DNA of 64,000 nt. Source: Paraurantiacibacter namhicola. GTDB taxonomy: Bacteria; Pseudomonadota; Alphaproteobacteria; Sphingomonadales; Sphingomonadaceae. Position 1 is the stretch's first letter, and every line of letters begins with the position of its first letter. The translations under genes were made by a program, and so were the position numbers. The notes below the pieces were generated by a model. It had not been told where the DNA came from, did no database searches, and saw only the letters and a list, made by a program, of their open reading frames with translations. The stretch covers positions 2,527,001-2,591,000 of the forward strand of contig NZ_CP016545.1 of NCBI RefSeq assembly GCF_001687545.1. Reading direction: 5' to 3'. Shown piece by piece: positions 1 to 8,574 of this stretch.

Positions 1-1
1 T

Positions 2-169
2 GCCATCGACAGCATGCCGGTGATCTTCATCACGGCCTATCCGGAACGCCTGCTGACCGGCGACCGTCCTGAGCCGACCTATCTGGTCACCAAGCCATTC
101 CAGGAAGAAACGGTGCGCGCGGCGATCAGCCAGGCCCTGTTCTTCAATTCCAGCCGCCCGATCGACTGA
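2..169 (+). CDS. phyR: PhyR response regulator, C-terminal fragment
   Basis: Only the last 55 codons are in the window; the gene enters from the left edge. The fragment is the end of a receiver domain. VIFITAYPERLL is the fourth strand and loop, the Lys in TKPF is the conserved receiver lysine, and a final helix follows. This wording is typical of PhyR, the alphaproteobacterial anti-anti-sigma factor. PhyR has a sigma-like N-terminal domain (outside the window) that sequesters NepR when the receiver is phosphorylated. Identification rests on the motif plus the adjacent HWE kinase, nepR and ecfG. The phosphoacceptor Asp cannot be seen here. Confidence 0.85.
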   Translation, partial: AIDSMPVIFITAYPERLLTGDRPEPTYLVTKPFQEETVRAAISQALFFNSSRPID

Positions 170-194
170 CCGGCGGCCATACAGTCAGAATGCC

Positions 195-226
195 AAAAGG
201 GCCGGGGAGCGATCCCCGGCCCTTTT
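195..226. terminator. Bidirectional terminator between phyR and the HWE kinase
   Basis: A perfect 14-bp stem (195-208 pairing with 213-226) around a GCGA tetraloop, with A-rich and T-rich flanks. It lies between the convergent 3' ends of phyR (+) and the kinase (-), so it can stop transcription from both sides. Confidence 0.85.
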
Positions 227-241
227 TCGTTGTGCCCGCAA

Positions 242-1903
242 TCAGATGTCCCGGTGGGCAGAGCGCAATCTGAAGTCGCTTCCCTGGCGCACAGGAATGA
301 CCATCTCGCAGCGCACCCCGGCAGGATCGAATTCGATCGTTACCGGGCTGCCCAGTTCGTGCGCTACGATCTTCTCGATCAGGTCCAGCCCGAAGCCGCG
401 CTGCCTCGATTGCGGCACAGCGGGGCCGTTGCTTTCCTGCCAGACCAGCTTTGCGCGATCTTCCGCAACCGGCTCCCAAGCTACCTCCACGCGCCCGCCA
501 TGCTGGCTCAGCGCGCCGTATTTGGCAGCGTTGGTCGCCAACTCATGCAGCGCAAGACCCAGCGAAAGCGCGTCGTTGGGTGCCAGTTCCGTCAGCGGGC
601 CGCTGGCCATGACCGTGCCTTCCTCAGACTTGGCATAAGGTGCCGTTTCCGCAGCCACGACATTGGCAATCGGTGTCGATCCCCAGTCGGACTTGGTGAG
701 CAGGTCATGCGTGGCCGACAGGGCCCGGATCCGCCCTTCCAGGCTCTCGGCATATTCATCCAAATTGCTGGAGCGCCTTCGTGTCAGTGTCATGATGGAA
801 AGGACATTCGCCAGCGTGTTCTTCACCCGGTGATTCAGCTCGCGGGTCAGCGAATTGCGGATCGAGTTCTGCTCGGCATAGAAATTCAGCGCCGCCTCGT
901 CCTCGCTCGCCTGCTGGGTCAGCATCCGCACGAGCAGCATTAGCAGGCTTGCCACCAGCATCCCGAATATGAGCGTAAGCATGGCCGGGCCCGACAGAGC
1001 CGCTGCATCGGGCGCCCTCACCTGCAGCAGCCAGTTCTGGCCTGCCACTTCTATATTTCGCGAGACGTACTGCCCCTCGCCCTCGACGCGGTCTGTCCCG
1101 GCAAGGAAGTCCTTGTCGTCTGGGTTGCCGTCATAAAGCCGCACTTCGGAGACGCCGGCAGCTTCCAGCTCCAGCACGCTTTCCAGGAAGTCGCCGGCAT
1201 TGAACGGGCTGTAGACGAAACCGTCGAGCTCGCGGCTGCCATCGACGATGCTGAAGACAGGCATGTAGAAGATGAAGCCGGGTTCGGGGCGGCGGCCGTC
1301 CTGCAGCAGAACGAGCTTGCCGCTGGCGGTCGGGCGTACCGTGCGCGCAGCTTCGTCCATCGCGGCCCGGCGCGTCGCTTCGGAATACATGTCATACCCG
1401 CTCGCGCGCCGGTTTCGTTCGGTGTCGGGGTAAAGATAAAGCACCGGGACGGCGAAGTCGGCGCCTGATCGCATTTCAGGGCTGATCTGCGGCTCGCCGG
1501 GCAATTCCGCGGCGATCTTGCGATTGAATTCGAAGCGCTCGGCAGGGCTAACAACCGGCGCCCAGCCAATGCCTTCCGAACCGCGGTAATCGGCATCCAG
1601 CCTCAATTCGGAAACGAAATCCCGGAAACGCGCCGGCGTGACTTCGTCCAGCGAGGCGACAAGCGCGGCGCCGGCGCGCAGGTACGATGTGCTGGCATTG
1701 ACCCGGCGTTCCACGGCCGACGCGATGGCATCCGCGCGCGCTTCCAGCTCCAGCCGCTCGGTCTCGGCCGTGCTGCGCTGGATGGCCACGACGGACAGCA
1801 ATGTAGCAAGGATAACCAGCGCGAAAATCGCGACCGGCATCGCTCGTGGGTATTTGACCAGCCAGCGGCGGGTCTTCCCTGGTGACCTTTCGGTCTTGCT
1901 CAC
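242..1903 (-). CDS. phyK: CHASE-domain HWE-family sensor histidine kinase, likely PhyK
   Basis: A 553-residue inner-membrane sensor kinase. TM1 spans about 18-42, a periplasmic CHASE-type domain about 70-270, and TM2 about 306-328. The HWE core follows: phospho-accepting His358 in ELNHRVKN, N-box His453 in LHELATNAA, and the WxE triad as WQE at 488-490. Its position beside phyR, and divergent from nepR-ecfG, argues that it phosphorylates PhyR in the general stress response. I chose the GTG at 1903, which has a GGTGAG ribosome site 8 bases upstream. The frame stays open to 2518, but that extension would run through nepR and the promoter. The function is inferred from family and context; the ligand of the CHASE domain is unknown. 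Confidence 0.88.
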   Translation of the reverse strand: MSKTERSPGKTRRWLVKYPRAMPVAIFALVILATLLSVVAIQRSTAETERLELEARADAIASAVERRVNASTSYLRAGAALVASLDEVTPARFRDFVSELRLDADYRGSEGIGWAPVVSPAERFEFNRKIAAELPGEPQISPEMRSGADFAVPVLYLYPDTERNRRASGYDMYSEATRRAAMDEAARTVRPTASGKLVLLQDGRRPEPGFIFYMPVFSIVDGSRELDGFVYSPFNAGDFLESVLELEAAGVSEVRLYDGNPDDKDFLAGTDRVEGEGQYVSRNIEVAGQNWLLQVRAPDAAALSGPAMLTLIFGMLVASLLMLLVRMLTQQASEDEAALNFYAEQNSIRNSLTRELNHRVKNTLANVLSIMTLTRRRSSNLDEYAESLEGRIRALSATHDLLTKSDWGSTPIANVVAAETAPYAKSEEGTVMASGPLTELAPNDALSLGLALHELATNAAKYGALSQHGGRVEVAWEPVAEDRAKLVWQESNGPAVPQSRQRGFGLDLIEKIVAHELGSPVTIEFDPAGVRCEMVIPVRQGSDFRLRSAHRDI

Positions 1904-1993
1904 TTGCTCACCTTCGGCTTGCGCCGGTCTGAATTTCTGTGCGCCGGGACAGGATCGGGTCGCGCTTCGGGTCCGGTGCACTTGTTGTATCGG

Positions 1994-2018
1994 GGAACCG
2001 CAAGCAATGTTTTTCGTT
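1994..2018 (+). promoter_or_regulatory. EcfG-type promoter for nepR-ecfG
   Basis: GGAAC at 1994-1998, a 16-base spacer, and CGTT at 2015-2018. This is an exact match to the published alphaproteobacterial EcfG consensus GGAAC-N16/17-CGTT. It points toward nepR, whose ATG lies 92 bases downstream of the -10. This implies autoregulation of nepR-ecfG, which is common at these loci. Confidence 0.85.
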
Positions 2019-2020
2019 CC
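1996..2020 (-). promoter_or_regulatory. Opposed near-consensus EcfG promoter for the kinase
   Basis: On the minus strand GGAAC (2020-2016), N16, then GGTT (1999-1996) matches the EcfG consensus except for one -10 base. It overlaps the nepR promoter almost completely but faces the kinase gene, whose GTG lies 93 bases beyond the -10. The sequence is clear; its activity is inference. Confidence 0.5.
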
Positions 2021-2109
2021 AATTGCGACATCGGGACGGGGTTTAGCAAAATTCGGAGGACGCCGGAGGTTGCACACCCGCCCGCAAACACGATCTGGAT
2101 GCGTGCAAT

Positions 2110-2283
2110 ATGGCAACCGCCGAAAAGAATTCGCCCGACAAGGGCAAGCGCGATGCGCAGGAGCACAAGGATGATCCGCAATGGGCGGACGGCCTGAAGA
2201 AGCTATATAATTCCGTCGTCGAAGAGCCCCTGCCCGATAGTTTCCAGGACCTTCTCGCAAAGCTGGATGCCGATAAGTCATGA
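2110..2283 (+). CDS. nepR: NepR anti-sigma factor
   Basis: A 57-residue protein, easy to miss because it is so short. Its core (residues about 27-53) reads GLKKLYNSVVEEPLPDSF followed by LLAKL, the conserved helix pair of NepR. NepR binds and holds the ECF sigma factor EcfG, and releases it when phospho-PhyR takes NepR away. The charged N-terminus (Lys/Asp/Glu/Gln-rich) is typical and probably disordered. The stop overlaps the ecfG start (ATGA at 2280-2283), so the anti-sigma and sigma factors are translationally coupled. No strong ribosome site is visible before the ATG. Confidence 0.9.
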   Translation: MATAEKNSPDKGKRDAQEHKDDPQWADGLKKLYNSVVEEPLPDSFQDLLAKLDADKS

Positions 2284-2912
2284 GTGGCGCGAAAGAGAAA
2301 AAGCCGCTGCCCAAGCGCAGCGCAGCCGACAAGATCGCCTTCAAGCGCGAGCTGACCGAGGTCGTCCCGCACCTTCGTGCCTTTGCCCGCGGCCTGTGCG
2401 GCCGGCCGGACATGGCCGATGACCTGGTGCAGGAAGCCTTGCTGAAAGCTTGGGCGGCGCAGGAGCGTTTCGAGCCGGGCACAAGCATGCGCGCATGGAC
2501 CTTCGTGATCCTGCGCAATGCCTATCTCACGGACATGCGCCGCAACCGCTTCCGCGGCGAATATGACGAAGGCGTGGCGGAGCGTATCCTGACGGCGCCT
2601 GCCGGACAGGAAGAGCCATTGCACCTGTCCGACATGCACCGCGCCCTGCTGACCCTTCCGCCGGAACGCCGCGAGGCGCTGCTGCTGGTGGGCGCGGGCG
2701 GCTTTTCCTACGAGGAAGCGGCCAATATCTGCGGCTGCGCCGTGGGCACGATCAAGAGCCGGGTGGGCCGCGCGCGCGCTGCCCTGACCGGCATGATCGA
2801 GGACGGCGATATCCCGGACCGCAAGATCGAGGATCCCAGCGCGCACCGCGCCATCCTGGAAGAGCTGGACGAAGTCGCCGCGGGCAACGGGCAGGCAGCC
2901 GCAATCCGATAG
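2280..2912 (+). CDS. ecfG: ECF sigma factor EcfG, general stress response
   Basis: A 210-residue ECF sigma factor. The region-2 helix contains DMADDLVQEALLKAW (about 43-58). Region 4 carries LPPERREALLLVGAGGFSYEEAA and the recognition helix CAVGTIKSRVGRAR (about 125-168). It directs RNA polymerase to GGAAC/CGTT promoters under general stress and is held off by NepR. Start and operon are fixed by the ATGA overlap with nepR. The C-terminal tail beyond residue 175 is acidic and Ala-rich. Assignment to EcfG rather than another ECF group rests mainly on the nepR/phyR context, which is strong. Confidence 0.93.
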   Translation: MSGAKEKKPLPKRSAADKIAFKRELTEVVPHLRAFARGLCGRPDMADDLVQEALLKAWAAQERFEPGTSMRAWTFVILRNAYLTDMRRNRFRGEYDEGVAERILTAPAGQEEPLHLSDMHRALLTLPPERREALLLVGAGGFSYEEAANICGCAVGTIKSRVGRARAALTGMIEDGDIPDRKIEDPSAHRAILEELDEVAAGNGQAAAIR

Positions 2913-3032
2913 GCGCCGCTTGCCCGCGGGCGTTTACAGTCCGTCGATCCCTGCAGCACCTGCGCGCCAATCGCCTTGCGCCGCGCGGCTGGCGGCGTAA
3001 TGAAGGCGCATGGCTTGGACGGGCAACAGGAA

Positions 3033-4259
3033 ATGAGCGACACAGCAGGCACCGCGCCACCGGCGGCCGACACCGCAAGCGCGGCTGCTGGTGCCGTCGG
3101 GCCGGGCGCACCGCGCCGACGCTCCATTGGCTTCGCCAAGCAGGAATTGCGGCTGATATCCTCCGTCGTCCTGTTGATGGCGTTCGGCCTGTTCCTGGCC
3201 TTGCCCTTCGTCCTGTCGATTGGCGCCGTGGTGTTCTTGCCGCTGGTGGCCGCCATCATCCTGACGATCCTGCTCTCCCCCATGGCGGACCGGCTGGCGC
3301 AGTGGGGCGTGCCCAACATCCTCGCCTCCCTGGCATCGCTTATCGTCTTTCTGGGTATATTGAGCACGGCGCTCACCGCCGTCCTGCGCCCGGCGACCTT
3401 CCTGTTCGAGCGCACGCCAGAGATGATCGACCGTATCGGCCAGCACTTCAGCCAGCTGAAGGGCTCGCTCGCATGGATCGCGCAGCTTAACGAACAGATC
3501 GCCCGCATCGTTGGCGATGGTGGGGAACAGCAGGTGGTACTGGCCGGGCCGAATATCGTGGAAGAACTGGCGCTCGCCACGCCAAGCGTCGTGCTGGCCG
3601 TGCTGCTGACCTTCCTGCTGGCATTTTTCATGATCGAGGCGCGCGTGCGCCTGCGCCGCAAGCTGCTGCTGGACCGCCAGCATTTCGGCACCAGCCTGAA
3701 GGCTGCCCGCGTGATGCGCGACGTGCAGGACCGTGTCGCGGCCTACATTCTGACGGTCGGTTTCATCAACACAGGCGTGGGCATCGTGGTGGGCCTGGGT
3801 GCCTGGGCCATGGGCATGGAAGCGCCCGTGATGTGGGGCGGCCTTGCCGCGCTGCTGAACTTCCTGCCCTATATCGGCCCGCTGGTGATGGTCGCGCTGC
3901 TGACGCTGTTCGGGCTCGGCACGTCGGAGCAGTGGCTGGTCGGCCTGATCCCGGCAGCCGCTTATCTTGGCCTGCACACGGTGGAATCCAACGTGATCAC
4001 GCCCAGCGTGCTTGGTGCGCGCTTCACGATGAACCCAGTCGCCATCCTGCTGGCGCTGAGCTATTTCAGCTGGATCTGGGGTGTGACAGGCGCGCTGCTT
4101 TCCGTGCCCATCCTGCTGACCATCACCGCGCTGATCGACCATCTCGGCAAGCCGAACCTGATCGGTTTCGTCTTCGGCGAGCCGCTGTTCCAGACCAACC
4201 TTCTGGCACTGGCGGAAGAGGCAAGCGCAGCGGAAGGCGCCGCCGCTTCCCAAGCCTAG
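3033..4259 (+). CDS. AI-2E family (PerM/TqsA-like) membrane transporter
   Basis: About 408 residues. A Pro/Ala-rich cytoplasmic head (1-35) precedes a polytopic permease. A hydrophobic pair lies near 50-95, with long amphipathic loops after it. A second cluster of about five membrane segments includes MWGGLAALLNFLPYIGPL and the signature VESNVITPSVLG, typical of the AI-2E/PerM family. Members export or move small molecules, or act as Na+/H+ antiporters; the substrate cannot be told from sequence. ATG at 3033 has AGGAA just upstream; in-frame ATGs at 3000 and 2976 are alternatives. It reads in the same direction as ecfG, 120 bases downstream of it. Confidence 0.85.
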   Translation: MSDTAGTAPPAADTASAAAGAVGPGAPRRRSIGFAKQELRLISSVVLLMAFGLFLALPFVLSIGAVVFLPLVAAIILTILLSPMADRLAQWGVPNILASLASLIVFLGILSTALTAVLRPATFLFERTPEMIDRIGQHFSQLKGSLAWIAQLNEQIARIVGDGGEQQVVLAGPNIVEELALATPSVVLAVLLTFLLAFFMIEARVRLRRKLLLDRQHFGTSLKAARVMRDVQDRVAAYILTVGFINTGVGIVVGLGAWAMGMEAPVMWGGLAALLNFLPYIGPLVMVALLTLFGLGTSEQWLVGLIPAAAYLGLHTVESNVITPSVLGARFTMNPVAILLALSYFSWIWGVTGALLSVPILLTITALIDHLGKPNLIGFVFGEPLFQTNLLALAEEASAAEGAAASQA

Positions 4260-4266
4260 GCATGAA

Positions 4267-4292
4267 AAAGGCCCGCACGGTGGCGGGCCTTT
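4267..4292 (+). terminator. Rho-independent terminator after the AI-2E permease
   Basis: The stem AAAGGCCCGC (4267-4276) pairs exactly with GCGGGCCTTT (4283-4292) around a 6-base loop. A short T/A-rich run follows. It lies between the convergent permease and sodB and may serve both strands. Confidence 0.8.
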
Positions 4293-4335
4293 CTCAATTA
4301 CAATTGCAACCGGTAGTCCCGGCGCTTTGCTGGCC

Positions 4336-4944
4336 TCAGCTATAGGACCAGGCGGAACCGCGGGCGAGGTTCTCGCCTGCGAAATCCCAGTTCAAATGGT
4401 TCTCGACGACCTGCTCCAGATATTCCGGACGCTTGTTCTGGTGGTCCAGGTAATAGGCGTGTTCCCACAGGTCGATCGTCAGCAGCGGGTTGAAGCCCTT
4501 GTCCGCCAGCGTATCGCCGTCATGCGTTTCCTCGATCGACAGCTTGCCGTCCTTCTCTGCCAGCCAGACCCAGCCGCTGGCGAAGTGGCCCGCACCGCGG
4601 TCCTTCAGCTGCGCCTTCAGCTCGTCGAAGCCGCCGAAGTCGGAATCGATCTTGTCAGCGAGGTCACCGGAAGGCGACTTCGCGTCGGCGCTGAGCGAGT
4701 GCCAGTAGAAGCCGTGGTTCCAGCTCTGCGCGGAGTTGTTGAACAGGCCCTGGTCGCTGCCACGCGCCGCGGAGATGATCTCTTCCAGCGCCTTGTCTGC
4801 ATGGGCCGTGCCCTCGATCGCCTTGTTGGTCTTGTCGACATAGGCCTGGTGATGCTTGCCGTGATGGAAGCTCAGCGTTTCGGCGCTGACAGCCGGCGCG
4901 AGTGCGTCGGAGGCGTAAGGCAGAGGAGTTACTTCGAAAGCCAT
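4336..4944 (-). CDS. sodB: Superoxide dismutase, iron type
   Basis: 202 residues, the usual length. It converts superoxide to hydrogen peroxide and oxygen in the cytoplasm. Metal ligands are visible as His27 (FHHGKHH), His77 (SWNHGFYW), and Asp158 and His162 (DLWEHAYY). Gln73 just before the second ligand is the outer-sphere glutamine position typical of Fe-SOD rather than Mn-SOD. No signal peptide is present. It is transcribed alone, with a candidate Fur-like palindrome about 85-100 bases upstream. The metal assignment is by motif only; cambialistic enzymes look similar. Confidence 0.96.
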   Translation of the reverse strand: MAFEVTPLPYASDALAPAVSAETLSFHHGKHHQAYVDKTNKAIEGTAHADKALEEIISAARGSDQGLFNNSAQSWNHGFYWHSLSADAKSPSGDLADKIDSDFGGFDELKAQLKDRGAGHFASGWVWLAEKDGKLSIEETHDGDTLADKGFNPLLTIDLWEHAYYLDHQNKRPEYLEQVVENHLNWDFAGENLARGSAWSYS

Positions 4945-5027
4945 GGATGGTCCTTCCCGTTATCGGATCGTGTGGTGAAAAGAGTGGTTCGGAATGGCAA
5001 CGCGCGAGGTGCGCCTGTCGTTTCCCT

Positions 5028-5042
5028 TGCGATTCATTCTCA
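5028..5042. promoter_or_regulatory. Candidate Fur-like operator upstream of sodB
   Basis: TGAGAATGAATCGCA read on the minus strand is an imperfect 7-1-7 palindrome. It agrees with the classical Fur 7-1-7 motif at about 10 of 14 positions. It overlaps a perfect 12-bp palindrome (TCTCAATTGAGA, 5038-5049) just after the stop of the preceding gene. Iron control of sodB is known in many bacteria; this particular site is inference. Confidence 0.35.
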
Positions 5043-5050
5043 ATTGAGAG

Positions 5051-6328
5051 CTAGTCAGTCGCAGCGGCTCGCTCGCGATCGACGGCGGATGTCACCGCGA
5101 CGTTCATCGTCACATTGGCCAGTGTGCGCATGATGTCCGGCAGCATTTCCACCGCCACCAGCAGCGCCAGCGGTTCGATCGGCACGCCCATGGCCAGCGC
5201 GATGGGGCCGATGGACACGACGAAGCTGATGGAACCCGGAAGGCTGACCGATCCGACGGAGATGACCAGCGCCACGGCGATGCCCGCCGCGATGATGCCG
5301 GGCGTCAGATCGACACCGGCCAGCGCGGCTACATACATCGCCACCGCCATATTCATCGCCGGGCTGGTCGCGCGGAAGATCGCCACGGCCAGCGGCAGCA
5401 CGAAGTCCGCCGTTTCCTCGCGCAGTCTCAGCCGCCGCGCACTGTCCAGCATGGCTGGCAGGCTGGCGAGCGAGCTCTGCGTGGAAATGGCCACGGCCTG
5501 CGCGGGGATCATGGCGCGGATGAAGCGCCCCGGTGCGATACGGCCGGCGGTGAAGGCCAGCACGTAAGCGCCCAGCAGCACGATGCCGCCCATGGCCGAT
5601 ACGACCAGTATGTAATGCGCCAGCGCCCCGAAGGCCCCGCCCCCGGCCCGCGCCGCGACACCGAAAGCCAGCGCGAACACGCCCACCGGTGCGACCCACA
5701 GGACCCAGCCGATGATGGTCAGCATCGCATTGGCGAGCGCGCGGAAGAACCCAAGCATGCTGGTCCGCTGCCCGGCAGGCAGGCGCGCCACGGCGACGGC
5801 GAACATGGCAAAGAAGATCGTCAGCGGCAGCATCGCCGTCTCCGCCGCGGCCGCGATGATATTGGGCGCGATAAGGCTGGTGATGAAGTCCGCCAGCCCG
5901 GGCACGGCCTGCGGCTCGATGTCACCCGTCTGCAGCAGGGATGCCGCGGATGCGGGAATGGGAAATGCCTTCAGCAGCAGCGGCAGGAAGACAGCCGTCG
6001 CCAGCCCGCTCAGCACCAGCACCGCAAAGACATAGGTCAGCATGCGCCGCGCGGTCGCACCGGCACGCGCTGCGGCTGCCATCTGCGAAATGCCCAGCAC
6101 CAGCAGCGCGGCCACCAGCGGGATGATCGTCATCTGCAGGCCGCGCAGCCACAGAGTGCCCACGGGCTGCGTTACGGCTAGGACCGGCTCCAGCGCCGCA
6201 GTGTCCGTCAGCGCGAGGCCCGCCAGAAGGCCCGCAACCAGCCCGCCGAACGTCCACCAGACCGGCAGGCGGATTGCGACAAGGCCTTCTTCGGCCTGCG
6301 GATCGTCATGCGTTTCGTGCGTGGCCAA
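5051..6328 (-). CDS. DAACS family sodium/proton:dicarboxylate symporter homologue
   Basis: About 425 residues and strongly hydrophobic. The re-entrant hairpin signatures of this family are visible: the serine-containing loop [11 protein letters not shown] (HP1) and [13 protein letters not shown] (HP2). The TM7 segment, which in classic glutamate/C4-dicarboxylate carriers reads NMDGT, here reads [12 protein letters not shown]. Substrate or ion coupling may therefore differ. I chose TTG at 6328, preceded by an AAGGGGG-type ribosome site. No ATG fits well, and longer frames would run into glmM upstream DNA. It is divergent from glmM with 74 bases between starts. Substrate unknown. Confidence 0.85.
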   Translation of the reverse strand: MATHETHDDPQAEEGLVAIRLPVWWTFGGLVAGLLAGLALTDTAALEPVLAVTQPVGTLWLRGLQMTIIPLVAALLVLGISQMAAAARAGATARRMLTYVFAVLVLSGLATAVFLPLLLKAFPIPASAASLLQTGDIEPQAVPGLADFITSLIAPNIIAAAAETAMLPLTIFFAMFAVAVARLPAGQRTSMLGFFRALANAMLTIIGWVLWVAPVGVFALAFGVAARAGGGAFGALAHYILVVSAMGGIVLLGAYVLAFTAGRIAPGRFIRAMIPAQAVAISTQSSLASLPAMLDSARRLRLREETADFVLPLAVAIFRATSPAMNMAVAMYVAALAGVDLTPGIIAAGIAVALVISVGSVSLPGSISFVVSIGPIALAMGVPIEPLALLVAVEMLPDIMRTLANVTMNVAVTSAVDRERAAATD

Positions 6329-6402
6329 GATCGCCCCCTTCCCTTCCGCGCTTAACCGCGCCACAAGCCGCTTGCAATCAGGCGCCAGACCATAGGGGCA
6401 GC

Positions 6403-7746
6403 ATGGGACGTAAATTCTTCGGAACGGACGGTATTCGCGGGCGCGCCAATGCGGACCTGCTGAAGCCATCGACGGCCATGAAGGTGGGCCAGGCGGCCGG
6501 CGCACATTTCGTGCGCGGGGACCATCGCCACCGCGTGGTGATCGGCAAGGATACGCGGCTTTCGGGCTACATGATGGAGACCGCGCTGGTCGCAGGCTTC
6601 ACCAGCGTGGGCATGGACGTGATCATGACCGGCCCCCTGCCCACCCCCGCCATCGCCCTGCTGACGCGCGAGATGCGGGCGGACATCGGCGTGATGATCT
6701 CCGCCAGCCACAACCCCTATGCCGACAATGGCATCAAGCTGTTTGGCCCCGATGGCTTCAAACTGTCCGACGCGGATGAGGAGGCAATCGAGGCGCTGAT
6801 GGGGGGCGGGGAAATCCCGCTGGCACAGGGCGGCGGCATCGGCCGCGCCCGCCGGATCGACGATGCGCGCGGCCGCTACATCCACGCCGTGAAAGGCAGC
6901 GTGGGCGAGGACATGCGCTTCGACGGGCTGAAGGTGGTGGTCGATTGCGCCCACGGCGCGGCATACCAGGTTGCCCCGACGGCCATCTGGGAGCTGGGCG
7001 GGGACGTCATCGCCATCGGCGTCACCCCGAATGGCACCAATATCAACGACGGCGTCGGCTCCACATCGCTCGACGCCGTGAAGGCGCGGGTGCTGGAAGA
7101 AGGCGCCGATATCGGCATTGCCCTGGACGGCGATGCGGACCGCCTGATCGTGGTCGACGAGAAAGGCCAGACGGTCGATGGCGACCAGATCATGGCGCTG
7201 ATTGGCACGCGGATGAAATCGCGCGGCACGCTGACCGGCGAGGGCGTGGTCGCCACGGTGATGAGCAATCTGGGCCTCGAACGCTTCCTGCAAGGCCAGG
7301 GCCTGACGCTGGAGCGCACCAAGGTGGGCGACCGGCACGTGCTGGAGCGGATGCGGGCCGGCGGCTACAATGTGGGCGGCGAGCAGTCCGGCCATATGAT
7401 CCTGCTGGACCATGCCACCACCGGCGACGGCACGATTGCCGCGCTGCAGGTGCTGGCCGCAATGGTGCGCGCCGGGAAGCCGGCCAGCGAACTTCTCCAC
7501 CAGTTCGATCCCGTCCCGCAGCTGCTCGAAAACGTCCGCTTCTCCGGCGGGAAGCCGCTTGAGGACGCGGCCGTGAAAGCGTGCATTGCCGACGCAGAGG
7601 CCGAGCTGTCCGGCAAGGGCCGCCTGGTCATCCGCCCCAGCGGCACGGAGCCTGTCATCCGCGTGATGGCGGAAGGCGACGACGAGGGACAGGTAAAGGC
7701 CGTCGTCGGACGGATCTGTGACAGCGTCAGGCAGGCGGCGGAGTGA
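6403..7746 (+). CDS. glmM: Phosphoglucosamine mutase
   Basis: 447 residues, the family's usual length. It interconverts glucosamine-6-phosphate and glucosamine-1-phosphate on the way to UDP-GlcNAc for peptidoglycan and LPS. The N-terminus [10 protein letters not shown] is the family signature. The active serine sits in [16 protein letters not shown] (about residues 99-114), the metal loop is ALDGDADR, and the phosphate-binding loop is [14 protein letters not shown] near the C-terminus. ATG 6403 has an AGGGG ribosome site; a longer in-frame start exists but overlaps the divergent symporter. It is translationally coupled to thiD. Confidence 0.97.
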   Translation: MGRKFFGTDGIRGRANADLLKPSTAMKVGQAAGAHFVRGDHRHRVVIGKDTRLSGYMMETALVAGFTSVGMDVIMTGPLPTPAIALLTREMRADIGVMISASHNPYADNGIKLFGPDGFKLSDADEEAIEALMGGGEIPLAQGGGIGRARRIDDARGRYIHAVKGSVGEDMRFDGLKVVVDCAHGAAYQVAPTAIWELGGDVIAIGVTPNGTNINDGVGSTSLDAVKARVLEEGADIGIALDGDADRLIVVDEKGQTVDGDQIMALIGTRMKSRGTLTGEGVVATVMSNLGLERFLQGQGLTLERTKVGDRHVLERMRAGGYNVGGEQSGHMILLDHATTGDGTIAALQVLAAMVRAGKPASELLHQFDPVPQLLENVRFSGGKPLEDAAVKACIADAEAELSGKGRLVIRPSGTEPVIRVMAEGDDEGQVKAVVGRICDSVRQAAE

Positions 7747-8552
7747 GTTCGCAGGAAAAGCCGATCCAGCCGCGCATCCTCTCGATAGCGGGGTCCGACA
7801 GCTCTGGCGGCGCTGGCATCCAGGCCGATACCAAGACCATCACCGTGCTGGGCGGTTACGCCATGACGGCCATCACCGCCGTCACTGCGCAGGATACCAC
7901 CGGCGTTCACAAGATTGCCCTTCTGGAACCAGGCATGGTGGCCGCGCAGGTCACCGCCTGCCTCCAGGACATCGGGGCCGACGCCGTGAAGATCGGCATG
8001 CTCGGCTCGCCGGAGATTGCCGAGGCGGTGCTCGGCGCTTTGGAAGGCTTCGAAGGGCCGGTCGTCTTCGATCCCGTCATGGTGGCCACCAGCGGCGCAT
8101 CGCTGGCTGACGAGGCGACCATTGCCAGCTTCGAGCGGTGGCTGACGCGCGCAGAGGTTGTGACCCCGAACCTGCCGGAACTCGAGGCGCTGGCGGGCCA
8201 TTCATGCCCCACCGGGCAGGACGTGATCGAAGCTGCGCTGGCCATCGCCCGCAAGCATGGCTGCGCCGTGCTGGCCAAGGGCGGACATTCGGCGGACGAT
8301 CTGATGGTGGACCGGCTGGTCTTCCCCCATGACGCAGTCGCCGAGTGGGAAGGAGAGCGGATCGACACGCCGCATACGCATGGAACGGGCTGCACCATGT
8401 CGGCCGCCATCGCCACCCTGCTGGGTCACGGGCAGGACCTGCGCCACGCCGTGGAGCTCAGCCGAAAGTTCGTGCGCCAGGCCATCGAGGCGGCGCCGGG
8501 ATTTGGCAAGGGCAACGGCCCGCTCGGCCACAACCGCGTGGGCCGTGGCTGA
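7743..8552 (+). CDS. thiD: Bifunctional hydroxymethylpyrimidine kinase/phosphomethylpyrimidine kinase
   Basis: 269 residues of the ribokinase fold. It phosphorylates HMP and HMP-P in thiamine synthesis. The N-terminal [16 protein letters not shown] binds the pyrimidine substrate. The C-terminal [14 protein letters not shown] is the anion-hole/catalytic GTGC motif. It starts at GTG 7743, overlapping the glmM stop (GTGA), so the two are coupled although their pathways are unrelated. It converges with the LOG gene 22 bases further on. Confidence 0.95.
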   Translation: MSSQEKPIQPRILSIAGSDSSGGAGIQADTKTITVLGGYAMTAITAVTAQDTTGVHKIALLEPGMVAAQVTACLQDIGADAVKIGMLGSPEIAEAVLGALEGFEGPVVFDPVMVATSGASLADEATIASFERWLTRAEVVTPNLPELEALAGHSCPTGQDVIEAALAIARKHGCAVLAKGGHSADDLMVDRLVFPHDAVAEWEGERIDTPHTHGTGCTMSAAIATLLGHGQDLRHAVELSRKFVRQAIEAAPGFGKGNGPLGHNRVGRG

Positions 8553-8574
8553 GCGAGCGCGCCCGTATTGCTGA

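Noticed and set aside
1904-2518. N-terminal extension of the HWE kinase
   Set aside because: It would be antisense to nepR, ecfG and the EcfG promoter; GTG 1903 has a ribosome site and precedes TM1.
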